Shown piece by piece: positions 7,601-12,396 of a stretch of DNA of 12,396 nt (positions are counted from its first letter, which is position 1; every line of letters starts with the position of its first letter). The stretch spans positions 1 through 12,396 of the forward strand of contig WFTU01000270.1 in the NCBI GenBank assembly GCA_015485375.1, written 5' to 3'. A model generated the notes under the pieces. It was not told the DNA's origin. It saw nothing but the letters and a program-made list of their open reading frames with translations, and searched no databases. Source of the DNA: Paracoccaceae bacterium (lineage in GTDB: Bacteria > Pseudomonadota > Alphaproteobacteria > Rhodobacterales > Rhodobacteraceae). Made by a program: the position numbers and the translations under genes.

Positions 7601-8105
7601 CTTTGACCGATTCAACCTGATCCTGCAGATCCTTGGCCACGCGCAGCATGGTGCGTTCGGGAATATCGCCGGAAAGCGAGATCACCAGAACCGGAAATTC
7701 GGAAAAATTGATCTCGTTGATCGAATATTGCCCGACGTCCTCGGGCAGTTGCGATTCCGCCGCCGCCACTTTCGCCCGCACATCGGCCAGCGTCGCGTCG
7801 CGGTCCCAGTCGAGCGGGAATTCCAGCGCGATACCGGCGTAATTTTCCGCCGCGGTGGCGCTCAACCCCTTGAGGCCGGTCACATCGGCCAGCGCGGTTT
7901 CCATCGGGCGCACCAGCAGTTTCTCGGAATCCTCGGCCGAAATGCCGGGATAGGGGATGGAGACGAACAGGAACGGCACGTCGATATCCGGTTCGCCCTC
8001 CTTGGGCAGGGTCGTATAGGCATAGACACCGGCCAGCACGGACATGACCACAAGGGTCATGATCATGCGGGCGTTATGGCTCGCCCAACTGACGAGACCG
8101 ATCAT
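4626..8105 (-). CDS. RND-family efflux transporter permease (HAE-1-like inner-membrane pump)
   Basis: The 1159-residue protein has RND architecture: TM1 (about 12-33), a large periplasmic loop, TM2-6 (341-490), TM7 (588-606), a second large periplasmic loop and TM8-12 (929-1098). Family marks are PDIDVPFLFVSIPYPG (39-54), GMLVDGAIVVVE (398-409, TM4) and GIVVNNNIVLID (995-1006, TM10). Such pumps use the proton gradient to expel drugs, lipids or other amphiphiles through an adaptor and an outer-membrane channel. Only D402 of the usual TM4 aspartate pair remains (the next residue is G403), and the TM10 lysine position of AcrB is N999. It is longer than AcrB-type proteins, partly through two extra hydrophobic segments (about 512-530 and 535-557) and a basic C-terminal tail. 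The start overlaps the adaptor stop as ATGA, so the two are coupled. The substrate cannot be told. Confidence 0.92.
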   Translation of the reverse strand: MIGLVSWASHNARMIMTLVVMSVLAGVYAYTTLPKEGEPDIDVPFLFVSIPYPGISAEDSEKLLVRPMETALADVTGLKGLSATAAENYAGIALEFPLDWDRDATLADVRAKVAAAESQLPEDVGQYSINEINFSEFPVLVISLSGDIPERTMLRVAKDLQDQVESVKGVLEAGITGQRDEMLEVLIDPLKMEAYNVTAGELLAVVNNNNKLIAAGEVEVGSGAYSIKIPSAFDDPSDVYGLPVKKNGDSVITLGQLADIRLTFEDAVGTARYNNQPTVALQIVKRKGANLIDTVAEVRQVVDETVARWPQDMQQAISVDVSMDNSTNVEDMVSQLEASVLTAIALVMIVVLASLGIQSALLVGFAIPTSFLLTFALLAVMDISISNIVMFGLILAVGMLVDGAIVVVEYADQEIQRGVGPFRAYRDAASRMFWPIVSSTATTLSAFLPMLFWPGIPGQFMRNLPVTLIFVLSASLVVALIFLPVVGGVAGRISHRFTIWAEFLRAKLGVTARLLLVLAAFAVAVAGVFLSRTAGLLAGSVVLVVAMMALSVSIHALKKPAADSIGETSYKRTWFGHFTNFIAGNPIMPVVSIVLTSLLIGGIFVTYQKNNLGVEFFVNTEPERAIAFVRARGNLSLEEKDRMVGEVENAIMGIRGVESIFAFAGSGGLNQNTGGASSPQDAIGQVQIELLPWDERNLWGPEGNGNYILGQIREKLAEIPGIKVEILEQTMGPASAKPVHLRVKGDSWDDLLAATKTVRAKYDSMEGLTGVDDTLPLPGIDWKINVDVQQAGRYGADVASVGGMVQLVTRGLQLGTMRTASSDDEVAIRVRFPEKDRVLSTLDTLRVRTPQGLVPLSNFVTREPVPKLAEIKRVDNQRYFDVLAGVEDGTNANEKIAEITTWLEDNNPLPASVSWEFVGDAEDQAESMTFLAGAGVAAMALMFIILLTQFNSFYNSVLVLIAVVLSTAGVLLGMMVMGQPFSVIMTGVGIVALAGIVVNNNIVLIDTYQEFSKYLPKLEAITRTAEARIRPVLLTTITTMAGLTPMMFGLSLDFINGGYSINTPTSLWWKQLATAVVFGLGFATFLTLIVTPALLALRIWVSRGAYTALVVLFLPRNHPIRRDRRLARKAAKMAADEIDWSGKPAPKPVAVDDPVQAAE

Positions 8106-9184
8106 TCGCCACCCTCGACAACCGGCAGGATCGGAGAGCCGTCAATGACAAACTCCTGCCCGACGACGATAACATCGACCCTGTCCGGCAGGCCCTTGAT
8201 CCACAGCCCTTCCGGCGTATCCCGCAGGATCTCCACCGGCATGAACCGCGCCACCTCGCCGTCGGCCACCCGCACGCCGAGGGCGCCCGCGTCATTCAGC
8301 GTCAGCACGTTGTTGGGCAGCAGATGCGCCTTTTCGCCGTCCAGCTCGATCAGGATTTCGGCGGTCTCGCCGTCGCGGATCGACAGGTCGGGGTTCGGCA
8401 CGGTGATTTCCACGCGGAAGGTCCGCGTGACGGGGTCCGAGGCCCGCGACAGGAAGGTCACCTCGCCCAGCACCTCGCGCCCCGAAACCAGTCGCCCGCC
8501 GGCCCGCGCGCCAAGGCGCAGGCGGCTGATGTCCTGCTCGGTGGCAAAGCCGACCAGCTTGATGGTGTCGAGCGAAATAATGCTGGCACAGGGCGCCCCC
8601 GGCGAGATCAGCGCGCCAAGCTCCGCCGTGTCGCTTTCCAGCACCCCGTCAAACGGGGCCTTGACCTCCAGATTGGCAATATCCTGTTCGATCCGCGCCA
8701 CACCGGCCCGCGCGCTCTCCAGCGCCGCATTGGCCGCCACCACCGCGGTTTCGGGGCCGAAGCCCCCCTTGGCCAGATCGGCAGCATTTTCGGCGCTGAT
8801 ACGGGCATTTTCCAGCCGCGCTTTCGCCTCGGCCAGCTGCGCCGGACGGGTGCCGGGATCAAGGCGGCACAGCACCTGTCCCGTCGCCACTTCGGCGCCC
8901 TTGCGGATCGGTTCGGAAATCACACGCCCCGAGGTTTCGGCCTGCACGGTGATGCGCCGCGCCGCTTCGGTGCGGCCGCGCAGCACGATCCCGTTCGGCA
9001 CGATCTGCGCTTCCGACGGCAGAACCACCACGGAAACGGCGTGTGAAGTCGTCGCGGTTTCCGGCTCCGCCAGAGCCGCTTCGCTGTCGCTGCCGAGCCA
9101 CGCGCGCACCGCGTCGCGTTGCATGACCACGAAATAAAGGGCAATCGCCACCGCAATCGCGGTCAGGATCGGAAAAATACGCAT
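8102..9184 (-). CDS. RND efflux periplasmic adaptor subunit (membrane fusion protein)
   Basis: From the ATG at 9184 the product is 360 residues; the frame extends to 9247, but GGAG (9190-9193) five bases before the inner ATG and a hydrophobic start right after it favour 9184. Residues about 4-20 form a single N-terminal anchor with no lipobox. Then come a first half lipoyl/barrel-sandwich strand (ITVQAETSGRV, 78-88), a short helical hairpin rich in Ala and Glu (about 112-172), the returning lipoyl half NLEVKAPFDGVL (171-182), a beta-barrel domain (about 209-285) and a membrane-proximal domain to the end. This is the HlyD/AcrA-type adaptor that bridges the inner-membrane pump and an outer-membrane TolC-like channel. 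It is the first gene of the operon, and its TGA overlaps the pump ATG. No TolC gene is in the window, so the channel is presumably encoded elsewhere. Confidence 0.9.
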   Translation of the reverse strand: MRIFPILTAIAVAIALYFVVMQRDAVRAWLGSDSEAALAEPETATTSHAVSVVVLPSEAQIVPNGIVLRGRTEAARRITVQAETSGRVISEPIRKGAEVATGQVLCRLDPGTRPAQLAEAKARLENARISAENAADLAKGGFGPETAVVAANAALESARAGVARIEQDIANLEVKAPFDGVLESDTAELGALISPGAPCASIISLDTIKLVGFATEQDISRLRLGARAGGRLVSGREVLGEVTFLSRASDPVTRTFRVEITVPNPDLSIRDGETAEILIELDGEKAHLLPNNVLTLNDAGALGVRVADGEVARFMPVEILRDTPEGLWIKGLPDRVDVIVVGQEFVIDGSPILPVVEGGE

Positions 9185-9354
9185 AAATACTCCGGCCTTT
9201 GTGCGCGCAATATGGCACGCTTCGAGACTATCTATGACGTGATGCACTGCAACACAATATCGCGAGCGGATTTTTACAATTCCCGATGTGCTTCGGCATC
9301 GCTGCCAAACCCTGCCTGCATCGGCAGATTCTGGGCCTCTGCGCCAGTTGCCTC

Positions 9355-9383
9355 TTGGCTTGCCCGCGTGTTGGCGATACGGT
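9355..9383 (+). promoter_or_regulatory. Weak promoter candidate for the TPR/bamB genes
   Basis: TTGGCT (9355-9360), 17 bases, then TACGGT (9378-9383). The match is four of six to the -35 and three of six to the -10 consensus. The position is sensible, about 20-25 bases before the ribosome-binding site, but such matches arise often by chance in this base composition. Confidence 0.22.
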
Positions 9384-9398
9384 GCGCGCCAAAGAAAC

Positions 9399-9404
9399 GG
9401 AGAG
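9399..9404 (+). promoter_or_regulatory. Ribosome-binding site deciding a TTG start
   Basis: GGAGAG lies five bases before the TTG at 9410. It is the main reason for choosing a TTG start for the TPR gene rather than an ATG far upstream in the same frame. Confidence 0.7.
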
Positions 9405-9409
9405 AAGCA

Positions 9410-10087
9410 TTGAGCCAGACTGATTCCTTCATCGAGGAAGTTTCCGAAGAGGTCCGCCGCGACAGGCTGTTCGGCTTTTTCAAGAAATACGCATGGGCCT
9501 TTGCCGCGATCGTGATCCTGATCGTCGGTGGCGCTGCGCTAAACGAATACCTTAAAGGCAAGAGCCAGCGGGACGCCGAAGCCACGGGGGAGGCCTTCCG
9601 CGCCGCGCTCGATGCCGCCACCGCCGATGCTTTCGTACCGCTGGCGGAGACCGACGCGCCCTCTGCCGTGATCGCCAAGATGGACGAGGCCGCGATCCTG
9701 TTCACGCAAAGCGATGTCGAAGGGGCCGCAGCGCTGCTCGACAGTATTGCCTCCGACAGCAAGACACCGGCGCTATATCGCGATCTGGCGCTGTTGAAAC
9801 TGGTGATGGTCAACGGGCAGAACATGCCGGAGGCCGAACTTTTCGACGTGCTGGACCGGCTTGCCGCCGATGGCGCGCCGTTCCGCCTTCTGGCCATGGA
9901 ACAACGCGCGATTGCCAATCTGCGCAAGGGCGATGCGGAGGCCGCGATGGCCGATCTGGTCGTGATCCTTCTGGACCAGAATGCAACTCAGGGGTTGCGT
10001 AATCGGGTGCAACAGTTGACGATAGCTATCGGGGGAGAGGTGCCGTCGCTGCTCGGGGTCCCGGGGGGCCAGACAAACGACGGCTGA
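9410..10087 (+). CDS. YfgM-like tetratricopeptide-repeat inner-membrane protein
   Basis: Starting at TTG, the product has 225 residues. It opens with SQTDSFIEEVSEEVRRDRLF (2-21), a cytosolic charged stretch, then a single transmembrane helix (about 28-46), and the rest is a helical, Ala-rich periplasmic region with TPR-like helix pairs, for example FTQSDVEGAAALLDSIA (98-114) and LLAMEQRAIANLRKGDAEAA (160-179). This layout matches the YfgM / TPR_21 family. In E. coli YfgM associates with the SecYEG translocon and the periplasmic chaperone PpiD, helping exported proteins; the same role here is an inference. The next gene is bamB, 24 bp downstream, and then der, the same order as in enterobacteria, which supports the assignment. 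The frame is open a further 97 codons upstream, but that part is not protein-like, and the adaptor gene occupies its opposite strand at the far end. Confidence 0.8.
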   Translation: MSQTDSFIEEVSEEVRRDRLFGFFKKYAWAFAAIVILIVGGAALNEYLKGKSQRDAEATGEAFRAALDAATADAFVPLAETDAPSAVIAKMDEAAILFTQSDVEGAAALLDSIASDSKTPALYRDLALLKLVMVNGQNMPEAELFDVLDRLAADGAPFRLLAMEQRAIANLRKGDAEAAMADLVVILLDQNATQGLRNRVQQLTIAIGGEVPSLLGVPGGQTNDG

Positions 10088-10111
10088 TATTGGTTGAACG
10101 AGGGTTAGAGT

Positions 10112-11431
10112 ATGGGCAATTCGACATATACACGTTTCACACTGGCGCGCGCCGGTTTCGCGGTTCTCCTGCTGGGCACACTGGCCGCCTGTGGCGGCAA
10201 CAACAAACCCCTCCCCGGTGAACGTCTTTCCATTCGCGGTGCCGATGTCACCGCCGTCGCCAACCGCAGCGCCGCGATTTCGCTGCCGCGCGCGGTCAGC
10301 AACGGCGACTGGAGTGCCGTCAACGGCGCCGTCGATCACAGCATCGGCCATGTGGCCTTCGACCCCGCTGCCAGCCTGCGCTGGTCCGCCGATATCGGCC
10401 GCGGCGTCGGGCGCGACTATCGTATTACCTCCGGCGCTGTCGCCGCCGACGGCCGTGTATTCGTGCTGGACGGCGCGGCGCGGATTTCGGCCGTGTCGCC
10501 GGATGGCGCGGTTCTCTGGACGCTTGATACCACACCGGCCGGCGAAAAAGCCGCCGACGGCTCCGGCGGGGGGCTGTCGCTGGCCAACGGGGTGCTTTAT
10601 GCCGGCACCGGCTTCGGCGAGGTGCTCTCCATCGATCCGGTTTCGGGCGGCATCCACTGGCGTCGCCAGATGCAGGCCCCGCTGCGCGCCGCGCCGGTTT
10701 CGGACGGGCGCAATGTCTATTTTGTAACACGCGACGACGTGGCCTATGCGCTGGGCGCCAAGGACGGGTCGCTCGAATGGATGCAGCGCGGCTCCGCCGC
10801 GCTTGACGGCTACGGCGGCGGTGCCAGCCCTGCTGTCCGCAGCGGTCAGGTGGTTCTGCCCTTCAGTTCCGGCGATGTGATGATGGTGCGGGCGAATTCG
10901 GGCCAGCCGAAATGGGACGCACCGCTGGACGGCGGACGCCCCTCCAGCTCGCTGAACCTGATCGGCGATATTTCCGGCGATCCGGTGATCGACGGCAACC
11001 GCCTCTATGTTGCCAATATCGCGGGCCAGACGGTGCGCATGAACCTGCAAAGCGGCAAACGCGACTGGTCGCTGCCGGTCGGTGCGGTCGGTCCGGTCTG
11101 GCCGGTTGGCGGCTCGGTGTTCCTTGTGTCGGACGACGCGCGCATGATGCGGGTCAACGCGGCCAACGGGCAGGTGATCTGGGCGCAGCAGATGGCAGAG
11201 TACACCAACCCGAAAAAACGCAAGGGCCTGATCCGTTACTACGGTCCGGTTCTGGCCGGCGGGCTGCTCTGGGTGTCCGACCGCGAGGGCGGGCTGCGCG
11301 GGTTCTCTCCGACAGACGGCTCGGTTGTGGCCAGCCTGAACGTGCCGGGTGGCGCGGCGGCGGCGCCGATCGTCATGGCGGGCGTGATGTATGTACAGAC
11401 GCTCGACGGAAAATTGCTCGCTTTCCAATAG
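10112..11431 (+). CDS. bamB: Outer membrane protein assembly lipoprotein BamB (PQQ-like beta-propeller)
   Basis: BamB is a lipoprotein of the BAM complex, which folds beta-barrel proteins into the outer membrane. The 439-residue product begins with a lipoprotein signal peptide whose lipobox is LAAC, putting the lipidated cysteine at residue 27. Gly at +2 and +3 argues for sorting to the outer membrane. The rest is a repeated PQQ-type beta-propeller: each blade has the pattern of a Gly-rich strand, then D-G or D-P-x-S-G, then a Trp, as in GEVLSIDPVSGGIHWRRQMQ (170-189) and MRVNAANGQVIWAQQM. No catalytic PQQ-enzyme residues are evident, and none are expected. It is somewhat longer than E. coli BamB (392 residues). 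AGGG (10101-10104) seven bases before the ATG is the ribosome-binding site. It lies 24 bp behind the YfgM-like gene, likely in one operon. Confidence 0.9.
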   Translation: MGNSTYTRFTLARAGFAVLLLGTLAACGGNNKPLPGERLSIRGADVTAVANRSAAISLPRAVSNGDWSAVNGAVDHSIGHVAFDPAASLRWSADIGRGVGRDYRITSGAVAADGRVFVLDGAARISAVSPDGAVLWTLDTTPAGEKAADGSGGGLSLANGVLYAGTGFGEVLSIDPVSGGIHWRRQMQAPLRAAPVSDGRNVYFVTRDDVAYALGAKDGSLEWMQRGSAALDGYGGGASPAVRSGQVVLPFSSGDVMMVRANSGQPKWDAPLDGGRPSSSLNLIGDISGDPVIDGNRLYVANIAGQTVRMNLQSGKRDWSLPVGAVGPVWPVGGSVFLVSDDARMMRVNAANGQVIWAQQMAEYTNPKKRKGLIRYYGPVLAGGLLWVSDREGGLRGFSPTDGSVVASLNVPGGAAAAPIVMAGVMYVQTLDGKLLAFQ

Positions 11432-11456
11432 GGAAGTTTCGGTATATGAGGCACGC

Positions 11457-11490
11457 AGCGGGGCAATTGCCTCGCTGTTTGCTTTTCTGC
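11457..11490 (+). terminator. Terminator-like hairpin between bamB and der
   Basis: AGCGGGGC (11457-11464) pairs with GCCTCGCT (11469-11476), an 8-bp stem with one G-U pair and an AATT loop. It is followed by GTTTGCTTTTCT, a broken T-rich run. It sits in the 71-bp gap after the bamB stop and before the der start, and it could end or attenuate the upstream transcript. GAGGCA (11448-11453) is complementary to TGCCTC (11468-11473) and could form a competing stem. Confidence 0.45.
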
Positions 11491-11502
11491 TAGGTAAAAC
11501 CC

Positions 11503-12396
11503 ATGTCCTTTACGCTCGCCATCATCGGCCGTCCCAACGTCGGCAAATCCACCCTGTTCAACCGTCTGGTGAAACAGAAACTGGCGCTGGTCGATGACCA
11601 GCCCGGGGTGACCCGCGACCTGCGCGAGGGCGAGGCGAAGCTGAACGACCTGCGCTTTACGGTCATCGACACCGCGGGGCTGGAGGACGTGACCGACGAC
11701 TCCCTGCAGGGCCGCATGCGCGCCCTGACCGAACGCGCCATCGACATGGCCGACATCTGCCTGTTCATGATCGACGCGCGCACCGGCGTCACCAATACCG
11801 ACATGGTGCTGGCCGACCTGCTGCGTAAACGTGGCAGCCGCGTGATCCTCGCCGCCAACAAGGCCGAGGGCAAAGCGGGCGAGGAAGGCTATTACGAGGC
11901 CTTCACGCTGGGCCTCGGCGAACCCTTGCGCCTGTCGGGCGAACACGGCGAGGGGGTGGATGAACTCTATTACATCCTGCGCCCGGTTGCCGAGGAATTC
12001 GCGGATGTTTCCTACGAGGCCGACACGGACGTGGATGTGGAGGACGTGGACGAGGACGCCGAATTCGTCGCCACCCCCGAAAAGCCGCTGCAAATCGCCG
12101 TGGTCGGGCGTCCGAACGCCGGAAAATCCACACTGGTCAACAAGATCCTCGGCGAGGAGCGCCTGCTGACCGGTCCCGAGGCCGGCATCACCCGCGACGC
12201 CATTTCCGTGCGGACCGAGTGGGAAGGGCAGGCCTTCCGCATTTTCGACACCGCCGGCATGCGCCGCAAGGCCAAGGTGCAGGAAAAGATCGAGAAGCTC
12301 TCCGTCTCCGACGGGTTGCGCGCGGTGAAATTTGCCGAGGTCGTGGTGGTGCTGCTGGATGCGGCCATCCCGTTTGAACAGCAGGACCTGCGCATC
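11503..12396 (+). CDS. der: Ribosome biogenesis GTPase Der (EngA), 3' end cut by the window
   Basis: Der has two tandem G domains and a C-terminal KH-like domain and acts in maturation of the 50S ribosomal subunit. The window shows the first 298 codons. The first G domain has G1 GRPNVGKS (9-16), G2 threonine in PGVTRD (34-39), G3 DTAG (56-59) and a G4 that reads NKAE (119-122) instead of N-K-x-D. A strongly acidic linker follows (about 172-187, DVDVEDVDEDAE). The second domain has G1 GRPNAGKS (202-209), G2 in AGITRD (227-232) and G3 DTAG (249-252). Its G4 and the KH-like domain lie beyond the end. The two consecutive GRPN-x-GKS P-loops are diagnostic of Der. The ATG at 11503 is preceded by a modest AGGT (11492-11495). 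The gene follows bamB, a conserved neighbourhood. Confidence 0.94.
   Translation, partial: MSFTLAIIGRPNVGKSTLFNRLVKQKLALVDDQPGVTRDLREGEAKLNDLRFTVIDTAGLEDVTDDSLQGRMRALTERAIDMADICLFMIDARTGVTNTDMVLADLLRKRGSRVILAANKAEGKAGEEGYYEAFTLGLGEPLRLSGEHGEGVDELYYILRPVAEEFADVSYEADTDVDVEDVDEDAEFVATPEKPLQIAVVGRPNAGKSTLVNKILGEERLLTGPEAGITRDAISVRTEWEGQAFRIFDTAGMRRKAKVQEKIEKLSVSDGLRAVKFAEVVVVLLDAAIPFEQQDLRI

Larger units (their letters stand above)
9185..9409. other. Divergent intergenic region between the efflux operon and the TPR gene
   Basis: This 225-bp stretch lies between the adaptor start (9184, minus) and the TPR start (9410, plus) and should hold both promoters. It contains a more AT-rich patch (about 9250-9290), a small hairpin CTGCC/GGCAG (9312-9327), and a 6-bp stem TTGGCG/CGCCAA (9371-9376 with 9387-9392) just before the TPR ribosome-binding site. 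No convincing long operator or regulator gene was seen. Open frames run through it, but they lack a start with a ribosome-binding site and look non-coding. Confidence 0.5.

Noticed and set aside
4614..9137. A 1507-codon open frame on the plus strand, antisense to the whole RND operon.
   Set aside because: It mirrors the codon pattern of the two real genes in GC-rich DNA. Its translation is rich in His, Gln, Arg and Gly with no domain, signal or ribosome-binding site, while the opposite strand encodes two clear protein families.
9185..9247. An ATG at 9247 as the adaptor start.
   Set aside because: It would place 21 polar residues before the N-terminal membrane anchor. The ATG at 9184 has GGAG five bases upstream and begins directly with the anchor.
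9119..9409. An upstream extension of the TPR protein from an ATG at 9119.
   Set aside because: The added 97 residues are not protein-like, overlap the adaptor gene's 5' end on the other strand and lack a ribosome-binding site. The TTG at 9410 has GGAGAG at the right distance.
9773..11428. A 551-codon minus-strand open frame over bamB and the end of the TPR gene.
   Set aside because: It is the antisense mirror of bamB. It has an Ala/Arg/His-rich composition and no recognisable motif.

Overview
The window is high-GC, gene-dense DNA that reads as a chromosomal housekeeping region of an alphaproteobacterium, most likely of the Rhodobacteraceae (Roseobacter/Rhodobacter type). This rests on gene content and protein style: an olsB-olsA ornithine-lipid pair, an alphaproteobacterial SecG, a Coa1-domain protein, and a yfgM-like/bamB/der block. 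Taxonomy is inferred from recognition, not from a search. No transposase, integrase, tRNA, rRNA, CRISPR array or phage gene was seen.

Layout, left to right: (1) the 3' end of an olsB-like acyltransferase (+) and complete olsA (+), overlapping as TGATG; these make ornithine lipids. (2) A minus-strand pair: a ThiE/TenI-like protein followed 33 bp later by a CPA2 cation:proton antiporter with a cytosolic NAD-binding RCK domain. The antiporter and olsA converge on a shared CTAG that holds both stop codons. (3) A 179-bp divergent intergenic region carrying a striking near-perfect 44-bp palindrome. (4) A plus-strand membrane protein with a C-terminal Coa1-type domain, ending at a strong hairpin terminator shared with (5) secG (-), which has its own promoter candidate. 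(6) A minus-strand RND efflux operon: periplasmic adaptor, then a 1159-residue inner-membrane pump, overlapping as ATGA, with no outer-membrane channel gene or regulator alongside. (7) A plus-strand envelope/ribosome block: a TTG-started YfgM-like TPR membrane protein, the BamB lipoprotein, and the N-terminal two thirds of the GTPase Der, cut by the window end. This gene order matches the enterobacterial yfgM-bamB-der cluster.

The theme is the cell envelope: membrane lipids, ion exchange, protein export, efflux and outer-membrane assembly. I found no clearly new multi-gene system. The points most worth a second look are the palindrome at 3366-3409, the ThiE-like protein with altered substrate-binding motifs beside an antiporter, the RND pump with two extra hydrophobic segments and a changed proton-relay motif, and the two-part Coa1-domain protein.
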